This document shows positions 26,123 through 35,506 of a stretch of DNA of 64,000 bases, in pieces (position 1 is the stretch's first letter; each line of letters starts with the position of its first letter). The notes under the pieces were generated by a model. That model was not told the DNA's origin. It did no database searches and was given only the letters and a program-made list of their open reading frames with translations. This DNA comes from Bilabrum cf. latius (lineage: Eukaryota; Bigyra: Bicosoecida; Bigyra; Bicosoecida), in contig OZ237747.1 in NCBI GenBank assembly GCA_965178125.1, positions 310,001 to 374,000 on the forward strand. The letters are read 5' to 3'. The position numbers and the translations under genes are program-made.

Positions 26123-27982
26123 CAGACTGCGTGCTGGCAGTGCGCGGAGTCCATGTTCATTGCGGAACCTCGAGGCCAGGAAGGCTTCACTCTTGGCTAT
26201 TCATCGCGCCTATCGAATAGTACGAGAAGCGTCGTCGTGTAAATTCCATCCCTCTCTGTAACGGCTTCTTCAGTTGCCATCACTGTGGCGAGTTGGGTGT
26301 CTCCAGGCAAGGCCCCGAAACCCCTGACCTAGTACTGGAGCAGACTGGAAGCCGTGGTGTAGCTAGACTCGGCTGACATTGGTTTTGAGTCCGATCAACT
26401 TGAAGTGGAAACAAGCTTGTAAGACAGAGCAGGCTTTTCTTGCATCTTGGTGTGTTTTCCATGGCAGGTCCAAATGAGGTGATTGACCTGGTGAGCAGTG
26501 ATAGTGAAGAAGAGTTTGAGGGCAACCCCGGCGGAAGCATGGGGGTTGGTGAACGTGTAGAAGAGGCATCATTTGGACTAGGTGCCGTTGTATCACGGAG
26601 TGGGCGAGCTGGGCGAAGCTGGATGGCATTTGGTCCAGAGTTGTCGTCAGCACCAAGTTCAACAGCTACATTGCCCTTGGCTTCTGGAGTCTAGTCAACT
26701 GAATCGATGTCATCTAGTGCTCCCAGCACAGGTGCGCGCTTGGGGCAGAAGAGAGTCCATGACGACTTGGAGGCTGCCGTAGAAGCTGGCGATGCAGTGG
26801 ACGAGCACGGTGCAAGCAACAACAAGAAGAAGGAGAAGAGGAGGAGAAGGGAGCCGAGTCCAGCGGCAGGGGAACTCACCAGCGATATGAGCAAGGGATA
26901 CGATTGCTCTGTGTGCGGCAAGCGCTTTGGGCAGGCAGGCACTCTCACAAAGCACATGAGGACTGTGCACCTTGGGGAGCGCAATCACGAGTGCTCTGTG
27001 TGCGGCAAGCGCTTTGGGCAGGCAAGCAATCTTACAAAGCACATGAGGACTGTGCACCTTGGGGAGCGCAATCACGAGTGCTCTGTGTGCGGCAAGCGCT
27101 TTGGGCAGGCAGGCAGTCTCACAAAGCACATGAGGACTGTGCACCTTGGGGAGCGCAATCACGAGTGCTCTGTGTGCGGCAAGCGCTTCGGGCGCCCAGA
27201 CAGTCTCACGACGCACATGAGGACTGTGCACCTTGGGGAGCGCAATCACGAGTGCTCTGTGTGCGGCAAGCGCTTTGGGGAGGCAAGCACTCTCACAAAG
27301 CACATGAGGACTGTGCATCTTGGGTAGCGCAATCACGAGTGCTCTGTGTGTGGCAAGCGCTTCGGGCGCCCAGACAGTCTCACGACGCACATGAGGACTG
27401 TGCACCTTGGGGAGCGCAATCACGAGTGCTCTATGTGCGGCAAGCGCTTTGGGGAGGCAAGCAATCTTACAAAGCACATGAGGACTGTGCACCTTGGGGA
27501 GCGCAATCACGAGTGCTCTGTGTGCGGCAAGCGCTTTGGGCAGGCAGGCAGTCTCACAAAGCACATGAGGACTGTGCACCTTGGGGAGCGCAATCACGAG
27601 TGCTCTGTGTGCGGCAAGCGCTTTGGGGTGCCAGGCACTCTCACAAAGCACATGAGGACTGTGCACCTTGGGGAGCGCAATCACGAGTGCTCTGTGTGCG
27701 GCAAGCGCTTCGGGCGCCCAGACAGTCTCACGACGCACATGAGGACTATGCACCTTGGGGAGCGCAATCACGAGTGCTCTGTGTGCGGCAAGCGCTTTGG
27801 GCAGGCAAGCAGTCTTAAGAAGCACATTGTCGTATTGCACTGATAGGTTAGGATACGCTCTGTGCATGGCCTGTACGGGCAACCCATGCCTGCCGGCACC
27901 AGTGGCAAATGTATTCCTGCATTTCTGCTTTATTGTTGGCGCGGTGTTCTCTCTTTCGTGGGTAGAACTGGGGTCAGTATCC
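26123..27982 (+). repeat. Duplicated zinc-finger unit, copy 1
   Basis: Matches 32497-34592 in direct orientation, including 5' and 3' flanks outside the gene. Copies differ by scattered substitutions, small indels and finger number, so the whole locus was duplicated. Confidence 0.9.
26461..27843 (+). CDS. C2H2 zinc-finger protein with 11 tandem fingers and an N-terminal SUMO-binding-like motif (460 aa)
   Basis: Probable nuclear DNA-binding protein. The N-terminus has VIDLVSSDSEEE, a textbook SUMO-interacting motif pattern (hydrophobic core followed by acidic/Ser). A Lys/Arg-rich NLS-like stretch (KKKEKRRRRE) follows, then 11 fingers of exactly 28 residues (84 bp) with the pattern C-x2-C-x12-H-x4-H and linker LGERNHE. 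Fingers are almost identical except at helix positions -1, 2, 3 and 6, the base-contact residues. TAG at 26692-26694 is conserved in the paralogue. TAG at 27325-27327 replaces the GAG of one linker, a single-base Glu-to-Gln change. The stop is TGA. Target and function are unknown. Confidence 0.9.
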
Positions 27983-28484
27983 TGTTATATGTACTCGGAC
28001 ATCAGGATTGAAGCAACGGGGAGCAGAGGTGAGACGGAAGACGAGGTGTGCGCAGGAGGAGAGGAGGTGGAGAAGAAGAGGGGGGCACCGGCACAGGCGA
28101 CGACAGTGCGGTGTCAACAGGGAGAACACAACGGGAGGAATGGGGGCTCCAGGTGCAAGGCACGAGGGATACGCGGGTGGCAGCGGACTGCATGGCCAGC
28201 AGCACGCAGAAGGCCAACAGGTGGGTGGACAGATGGGGCGCACGGCAGGTCGGCCAGGACCGGCGCGTGCAAGCTGAAAGGATAGGGACAAGGTGGCAAT
28301 GCTGGGAGCAAAGCACACGGTCCCTAGGGCGGGGAACAGGAACAGGAAGCCATGTGGCGACGAGGCCAGTCGGGTGCATGGGGAAAGTGGTGTGTACATT
28401 CGTAGTGTCAGATGAATACCGCATTCAGGTGGACCGGTGAAGAACCAGTCGTTCGGGGTGAAGCCCAGTGGGTCCGCGGGACCG

Positions 28485-31400
28485 GAGACATCCCTGGCAG
28501 GTGGAGCTGGTGCGCGTGGGCGTATGTTGATCTATTCCGGATCATGAGCGGCTCGGACTGGGGATCGGATCGTCTGACCACAAGCTGCAGACGAGGAAAT
28601 CTGGGAAGTCACATTTGGACTTGAGCGGCAATCGAATCGCGGTGCTCTTCGATCGCTGAGGGGCCAGCGCCCGCGCGATTTGCGGCTGGCGCTTCCAGAG
28701 GGCACCCCGGCGAGTTCCGGGGCTTCCTCTCCCGCGCGCGGTGCCGTGGGGGACAGCAGCAGCACTAGCGGGGGCATGGGGGCTGTGTCATCTGTCAGGG
28801 GTAGCGCGCAGGGAGGCAGCAGCGGCCCACTGTCGAGCGAGACCTATCCGCAGCTGGAGGCCGCGGCAGCCTCGTTGGCGCACACTTCCCGCCGTTTGGG
28901 CGCCGCCTACGGCGATTCCATGGCGCGGGCCCGGCTCGCCGCCGCCAACGCGCCGGTGCTGCGGTCCATCGCAGGGGCCGTGGCCGGCTGGCTCATCGGC
29001 GGCGGCACCGTGGCGCAGGCGCTGCGCCTGATGGGTGCCGGCGCGGAGACGGCGGGCGGTGCCATGTTGTCCGACGACGCGGTGCGGGCGGTGGCCCCTG
29101 ACCTGGCGCGGTCGGTGCTGCACGCGACCCAGGGAACAAGTGGGGAGCAGGCGGAGGCGCAGGCCAGGGACTGTCGCTCGCAGTACATGCACGCGATGGG
29201 GTCCGCCGTGCGCATCCTGGAGCTGTACGCTGGCCACCTGCTTGCTGGGGGTCAGTGCCAGCGGGCTGTGGATGCTGCCGCGTGCATCGCGCACCTGGCC
29301 AAAGGCGCGGACAGCAGGGCTGCCTCGGCGTGCGGGCGGGGCTCCTGCGGCCCCACGCGCTGGGCGTGCTGACGGCGGCGCTGCAGCGGGCGAGCTGCAA
29401 CGGGGGCGCCCTTGCGTCCACCTTTCTGCACGCAAGGAGGAGCCTCCCTGCCCTGGCCCCGGCCGGTCTGAGGGCCGCAGTGGCCGGGCTGCTGCCGGGA
29501 TGGGAGCGGTCCGTGGAGGATCCAAGCGCGAGGCAGGCGTTGCAGGAGGCTGCTTCCGCGCTTGTGGACGTGGGGGGGTCATCCAGCAAGGGGGGGATCG
29601 GGACGGACCTGCGGTGCGCGGGGTGCCTGCCACCGCCCCCGCCCATGGCACCGGCCGCACTGCGCGTGGGGCTCGGGAGCAGTGCCGGCGCTGCATTCTG
29701 CAGGCGATGGGGACTGGCACCCGGGCTCGCTCGCCAGGTGCACGCCGTGGCCGCGGCGGCGCTTCCCTGCGTGCCTAGCGCGCGAGGTGTGTCTGCCTTC
29801 GTGCCTGACGCGCGTGCCGCTCTGGCTGCCGCCAACGCGCAGTGCAGGCTGCTCATGGTGGAGCACCACCTCAAGGCCATGGGGCTTGCGAGACCAAGCG
29901 AGGGGCCCCGCGACGCGACGGGGACCCCTGTGCCGAGCGGCAGTGTCACGCCCGCGGGGGGTCCTCTGCTGCTGGGAGCGTCTGCTGGAGAGCGGCTGTG
30001 GGGTGCTTCTAGCTTCGGGCGCACGGTCGGAGACAGAGCGGAGCAGGAGCTGGACTCTCTGCTGCACGCGGTGGGGTGCATCGCGGGGGGCGAGTCTGTG
30101 CGGGACGAGAGCGAGGGAGAGGGAGAGGGAGAGGGAGAGGGAGAGGGAGAGGGAGAGGGAGAGGGAGAGGGAGAGGGAGAGGGAGAGGGAGAGGGAGAGG
30201 GAGAGGGAGAGGGAGAGGGAGAGGGAGAGGGAGAGGGAGAGGGAGAGGGAGAGGGAGAGGGAGAGGGAGAGGGAGAGGGAGAGGGAGAGGGAGATGGGGA
30301 GGGGCAGGACAGGGCGAGCGTGCATCGCGACGCGGATGGCGAGGACGGCATGGGAGGGCAAGGGGTTGCACATGGCAACGGGGTGGGCGTTGGGTCCACC
30401 TAGCAGGTGCGTGACTTGGCTCGGGCCGCGGAGCTTTCGCTTGCGGATCTGAGGGAACAGGGTGCCGACGACGAGGGGGAGCTTTCCTACGGCCCGTTCG
30501 CGCCGGTGCGATCGCTCCTCAAGTACGACGAGACCGCTGACGCGATCAGGGAGGCCGCGTGCGGAAGTGGCGCCGCGCATCCGAGCCTTGGCCTGGCGGT
30601 GTCTGAGCACCTGTGCTGGCGGCGGTTGACTCGCGCGCTGCGGGCGTACCGCCGTTGGCAAGCCTCCGTGCAGGAGCCCCTGGAGGGGGCCCCCACTCTG
30701 GTGGGACTGGCGGGGGGGCACTGGCAGGCCGCGCTGGGTCGGTGGAGGGAGGGGGCGAGCGGGAGGTACAGGCGGGCAGAGCTGCTGGCGCTGCGGGCGT
30801 GGGCCATGCTGGCGGAGGCAGTGGCGGGCGCAGGGGCTGGGGCCCGCGGGTGGCTGCAGGCACCCATGGAGGCGGCAGCAGAGGTGGCGGCTGGATGCCG
30901 GTCTGCGCCCGAAGAGACAGGGGCGATCGGCTGGGGGGCAAGGCTCGGCGGGGCTTCGGGTGCTGCAGATGCATCCGGGACCAGCAGCAGCAGCAACAGC
31001 AGCGGTAGGCGAGCGAAGGCCATTCGCACTCGATGGGCAGCGGGGGCCGCTGCTGCCGGAGTGCTGGGCCCCGAGGACGCTGGCTTGGGAGGACTGGTGC
31101 CCGGACGTGCCGACCTGTGCGTGGTGTCCATCCGTTCGCACGCGCAGGTTCCCTCGCGGCCCATCTCACGAGACCAGGAGGAGGGCGATGAGGACGAGCG
31201 GTTGGAGGCACCGGCATCGACAGGGGCAGGAGCAGGGGCAGGGCGAGGCCGTGAGTGCATCAAGTAGGTTCCGGTCTTCGTGGCTTGGCCCCCCGCAAGT
31301 CCTGGTCCGTGCATGCACTGGGACTAGGACTAGGAATCGGACTCGGACTCGCTCGGGGAACACGGCGGCGCCTCCGCCGCGCCCGCGCACCCGTCCGCTG

Positions 31401-32380
31401 GCGGTGCCCGCGAGGTGAGCCAGGCCATGGCGAGCCTGGAGAACGACTGGACCCGGCCCCGCGGAGCCAACTGCGGGCCATGGGACGAGGCCGGCCTGGG
31501 GCTGGACGCGGGGCGGCTGGGCGGCCGGGGACTCGCGCCCGGGTCCGGGCATGGGGGGGACCCGACCCCCCTGTGCTGCCGCGTGCCCGCCGCCGGCTGG
31601 GTGAGACGGGCCGTGGTGCCTCAGCTGGTCTGGATGATGCACGACGTGATGCATCGCGGTGCGGCGTGGGCCATGCCCTTGGTGCGCGGAGAGGCCGTGA
31701 TGGGAGTGCCCCGGGGCGGCGAGGGAACAAGCGCGGAGGCGAGCAGGAAGCAGGTGCTCGAGCGCATGCTCGCTTTGGCTGGGGACCAGGGCTCCAGAGG
31801 GGCTGTCTCGGCGCTGCGCTGTGCCACTGGAGGTGCAGGTGCAGGTGGTGGGTCGTTGGGCGCGAGGTTGAATGCGGTGCGCTGCAGCGACAGGGTGTGC
31901 GTCCTGCTGCGCCTCGCCATGCGGGTGGGATCGGCTGTGGCAGGCCCCGACGGCATCGGCACCGCGAGCGCTGCTTCGTCCTCCTCCTCGGGCAGCCCGA
32001 GTCCAGTGGCTGTGGGCTCCGTTGGAATCGGCTCAGGGTCCAGGAGGAGCAGCAGGAGCAGGAGGAGGCAGGGGGTGTTGAGCCCGGGCTCTGGGGGTGG
32101 GTCTGGCCTGGGCTCGGCGGACGAAGGGGCTGGGTCCGGGAGCGGGGAGGGGGCGGCGATAGTGTTCGGGGGCGGGGAGGGGGTAAGCGTGGGGGACCGT
32201 CAGGGCAAGGGGTGGGTGCTGGGTGTGCCGAGCGCGGGGGTGCGGGGGTGCTTCACGTGGGGGTGTGGTCCCCGAGGGAAGGCGACGGAGAAGAGGGAGG
32301 TGAAGCGGCTGGCCACTGCCGTGGCCGAGTCGGCTCATTTGCTTCTCGAGGTGCCGGGGGGTCTGGAGGGGATGGTGTGA
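28485..32380 (+). pseudogene. Nup107-like gene lacking its first exon, with an internal frame change
   Basis: Exon 2 starts at 28591 after a 90-bp intron (28501-28590, CAG|GTGGAG to TGCAG) and coding continues to TGA 32378-32380. The homologous fragment at 34938 shows the original first exon; here the sequence upstream of 28485 is the inverted-repeat arm and gives no in-frame ATG. The frame also changes between about 29,250 and 29,330 without a convincing intron. After that, TAG codons at about 30401 and 31265 are read through. The protein is helical, with Ala/Gly/Ser-rich linkers and an (Glu-Gly)n tract. The motif VVPQLVWMMHDVMH resembles the C-terminal region of nucleoporin Nup107/Nup84; that assignment is tentative. 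A rescue start downstream (ATG near 28776) is possible. Confidence 0.45.
30113..30294. repeat. (GAGGGA)n microsatellite encoding (Glu-Gly)n
   Basis: About 30 uninterrupted copies of a 6-bp purine unit on the plus strand, in frame with the surrounding gene. The antisense frames are also open, an artefact of the repeat. Confidence 0.95.
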
Positions 32381-32836
32381 TTGGAACTCGGCTTGGAATG
32401 GTCAGGGGGCTTCGCATGTGGGCGTCATGGGGATGTGTATCCAAGAGTGCTGTTTGAGTGTCAGCCTTGGTATCTGTGCAAATCCTGGATCGACTGCAGA
32501 CTGCGTGCTGGCAGTGCGCGGAGTCTATGTTCATTCCGGAACCTCGAGGCCAGGAAGGCTTCACTCTTGGCTATTGATCGCGCCTATCGAATAGTAGGAG
32601 AAGCGTCATCGTGTAACTTCAATCTCTGTCTGTATAAGCTTCTTCAGTTGGCATCACTGTGGCGAGTTGGGTATCTCCAGGCAAGACCCCGAAATCCCTG
32701 ACCTAGTACTGGAGCAGACTGGAAGCCGGGGTGTATCTCGACTAGGCTGACATTGGTTTTGAGTCTTATCAACTTGAAGTGAAGACAAGCGTGTAAGACA
32801 CTGCTGGCTATTTGTTTGCATCTTGGTGTGTTTTCC
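32381..32836. other. Intergenic, with 5' flank of duplicated zinc-finger unit
   Basis: From 32497 it is the copy-2 equivalent of 26123 onward and lies upstream of the second finger gene. I see no gene in it. Confidence 0.6.
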
Positions 32837-34592
32837 ATGGCAGGTCCAAATGAGGTGATTGACCTGGTGAGCAGTGATAGTGAAGAAGAGTTTGAGGGCA
32901 ACCCCGGCGAAAGCATGATGGGGTTTGGTGATCGTGCAGAAGAGGCATCATCTGGACTAGGTGCCGTTGAATCACGGAGTGGGCGAGCTGGGCGAAGCAG
33001 GAGGTCATTTGGTCCCCGAAGTTCAACAGTTGCATTGCCCTTGGCTTCTGGAGTCTAGTCAACTGAATCAGTGTCATCTAGTGCTACCAGCATCCGCTTG
33101 GGACAGAAGAGAGTCCATGAAGACTTAAAGGTTGCCGTAGAAGCTGACAGTGCAGTGGACGAGCACGGTGCAAGCAAGAAGAAGAGGAGGAGGAGAAGGG
33201 AGCCGAGTCCAGCGGCAGGGGTACTCACCAGCGATAGGAGCAAGGGATACGATTGCTCTGTGTGCGGCAAGCGCTTTGGGGAGGCAGGCCATCTGACGAC
33301 GCACATGAGGACTGTGCACCTTGGGGAGCGCAATCACGAGTGCTCTGTGTGCGGCAAGCGCTTTGGGGGGCCAGGTACTCTCACTAAGCACATGAGGACT
33401 GTGCACCTTGGGGAGCGCAATCACGAGTGCTCTGTGTGCGGCAAGCGCTTTGGGGAGGCAGGCCATCTGACGACGCACATGAGGACTGTGCACCTTGGGG
33501 AGCGCAATCACGAGTGCTCTGTGTGCGGCAAGCGCTTTGGGGTGGCAGGCAGTCTCAGGACGCACATGAGGACTGTGCACCTTGGGGAGCGCAATCACGA
33601 GTGCTCTGTGTGCGGCAAGCGCTTTGGGGGGCCAGGTACTCTCACTAAGCACATGAGGACTGTGCACCTTGGGGAGCGCAATCACGAGTGCTCTGTGTGC
33701 GGCAAGCGCTTCGGGCAGGCAGGCAATCTCACAACGCACATGAGGACTGTGCACCTTGGGGAGCGCAATCACGAGTGCTCTGTGTGCGGCAAGCGCTTTG
33801 GGCAGGCAGGCAGTCTCACAAAGCACATGAGGACTGTGCACCATGGGGAGCGCAATCACGAGTGCTCTGTGTGCGGCAAGCGCTTTGGGGGGCCAGGCCA
33901 TCTCAAGACGCACATGAAGACTGTGCACCTTGGGGAGCGCAATCACGAGTGCTCTGTGTGCGGCAAGCATTTCGGGCGCCCAGACAGTCTCAAGACGCAC
34001 ATGAGGACTGTGCACCTTGGGGAGCGCAATCACGAGTGCTCTGTGTGCGGCAAGCGCTTCGGGGAGGCAGGCCATCTGATGACGCACATGAGGACTGTGC
34101 ACCTTGGGGAGCGCAATCACGAGTGCTCTGTGTGCGGCAAGCATTTCGGGGAGGCAGGCAGTCTCACAAAGCACATGAGGACTGTGCACCTTGGGGAGCG
34201 CAATCACGAGTGCTCTGTGTGCGGCAAGCGCTTCGGGCAGGCAGGCAGTCTCACGACGCACATGAGGACTGTGCACCTTGGGGAGCGCAATCACGAGTGC
34301 TCTGTGTGCGGCAAGCGCTTCGGGCAGGCAGGCAATCTCACAAAGCACATGAGGACTGTGCACCTTGGGGAGCGCAATCACGAGTGCTCTGTGTGCGGCA
34401 AGCGCTTTGGGGAGGCAAGCAGTCTTAAGAAGCACATTGTCGTATTGCACTGATAGGTTAGGATACGCTCTGTGCATGGCCTGTACGGGCAACCCATGCC
34501 TGCCGGCACCAGTGGCAAATGTATTCCTGCATTATTGCTTCATTGTTGGCGCGGTGTTCATTGTTTCGTGGGTAGAACTTGGGTCAGTATCC
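32497..34592 (+). repeat. Duplicated zinc-finger unit, copy 2
   Basis: Direct-orientation paralogue of 26123-27982, about 6.4 kb downstream; it is longer because it holds three more fingers. Confidence 0.9.
32837..34453 (+). CDS. C2H2 zinc-finger protein with 14 tandem fingers, paralogue of 26461-27843 (538 aa)
   Basis: Same architecture as its paralogue: N-terminal VIDLVSSDSEEE SUMO-binding-like motif, TAG-encoded Gln at 33056-33058 in the same place, a basic NLS-like stretch, then 14 fingers of 28 residues with linker LGERNHE and TGA at 34451-34453. Finger order differs: reading helix residues -1 to 3 gives EAGH, GPGT, EAGH, VAGS, GPGT, QAGN, QAGS, GPGH, RPDS, EAGH, EAGS, QAGS, QAGN, EASS. 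One linker has HHGERN for HLGERN. Near-identical backbone codons with variable contact residues imply recent unequal exchange within the array. Confidence 0.9.
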
Positions 34593-34937
34593 ATATTTAA
34601 CAGTGTTCCGTGGATGTCGGTGCATGAGGCTTGGAGCATGTTGTGCTGAGGCCATCTGCTGCACAGAGTGCTTCACGGAGTAGACAAGACGTAGAAGAAA
34701 TGAAGTGGGAGGGCTGGGAGACGACTGGTCATGTTTGATATGCGGCACTATGCGGATGTACCGGCAGGGCGGCTGGTCCCGGTGACATTCGGATGGAGGT
34801 ATAGTAGCGGACCAGATGGAATGCAGCGATGCTTGGTAGTTTGCAGTCAGCATCATGCAGAGCAAGAAGGGGGAAAGAGGGGGAGGTGCAATGAAGGAGG
34901 TGACCGGCGGGAAGATCTGGTGTGGTTGATATGGGGG
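34454..34937. other. Gene-free stretch
   Basis: The first ~140 bp are the 3' flank of the zinc-finger unit. The rest shows no coding frame, repeat or RNA gene that I can support. Confidence 0.5.
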
Positions 34938-35321
34938 ATGGATAGCCAAGCTGAGACGTCCCTGGCAGGTGGAGCTGGTGCGCGTGGGTGGGTGGTGATC
35001 TGTTCCGGATCATGAGCGGCGCGGACTGGAGATCGAATATCCCGACCACATGTTGCAGACTAGGAATTCTGGGAAGTCGAATCGGGACTTGAACGGCAAT
35101 CGAGTCGCGGTGCTCTTCGAGCGCTGAGGGGCCAGCGCCGGCGCGATTTGCGGCTGGCGCTTCCAGAGGGCACCCCGGCGAGTTCCGGGGCTTTCTTGCC
35201 CGCGCGCGGTGCTGTGGGGGACAGCAGTGGCACTAGCGGGGGCATGGGGTCGTGTAGTCTGTCAGGGGCAGCGCGCAGGGAGGCAGCAGCGGCCCACTGT
35301 TGAGCGAGACCTATCCGCAAA
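34938..35321 (+). pseudogene. 5' fragment of the Nup107-like gene retaining exon 1
   Basis: ATG at 34938 opens a 31-nt exon (MDSQAETSLA), followed by a 90-bp intron (34969-35058) and an exon in frame with QEFWEVESGLERQ (the first codon there is TAG). It closely matches 28485-28851, then homology stops abruptly at about 35319. It is therefore a truncated copy, but it preserves the start exon missing from the long copy. Confidence 0.75.
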
Positions 35322-35506
35322 GAAAAGCGAGGCATATAGATCTAGCGCAAAACTATTAGTAAGTATTTTCATGGTTTGAGGGCGCGCTGCGACCCAACTT
35401 TAATTGGATTTTGTTGCAATTCGTTGATGACGCAGCGGCGCCGCGCAGCCTGGACAGACTTGATGAGCGGAACTCTCAATTCGTGGCCAAAGTCACTCCT
35501 CTAACA

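Larger units (their letters stand above)
24759..28485. repeat. Inverted repeat bracketing the first zinc-finger gene
   Basis: Left arm: 24759-24876 and 25375-25772. Right arm, in opposite orientation: 27985-28374 and 28375-28485. The arms are nearly identical over about 500 bp, with a few substitutions and one extra CTGTTC unit on the left. The outer part of the left arm is the 5' end of the propeller-like gene, so the right arm carries a fragment of it. Confidence 0.85.

Noticed and set aside
26710-27882. Long minus-strand ORF through the first zinc-finger array (and the like at 33125-34492)
   Set aside because: Open only because the 84-bp repeat has no stop on that strand; the plus frame has intact C2H2 spacing.
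28544-28590. A 19-nt intron joining ATG 28544 to the Nup107-like exon
   Set aside because: It gives a working frame, but the 90-bp intron shared with the copy at 34969-35058 explains the site better and matches other introns.
30009-30452. Poly-Ser/Leu, poly-Pro/Leu and poly-Arg/Gly ORFs over the GAGGGA tract
   Set aside because: Simple-repeat shadows in other frames and strand.
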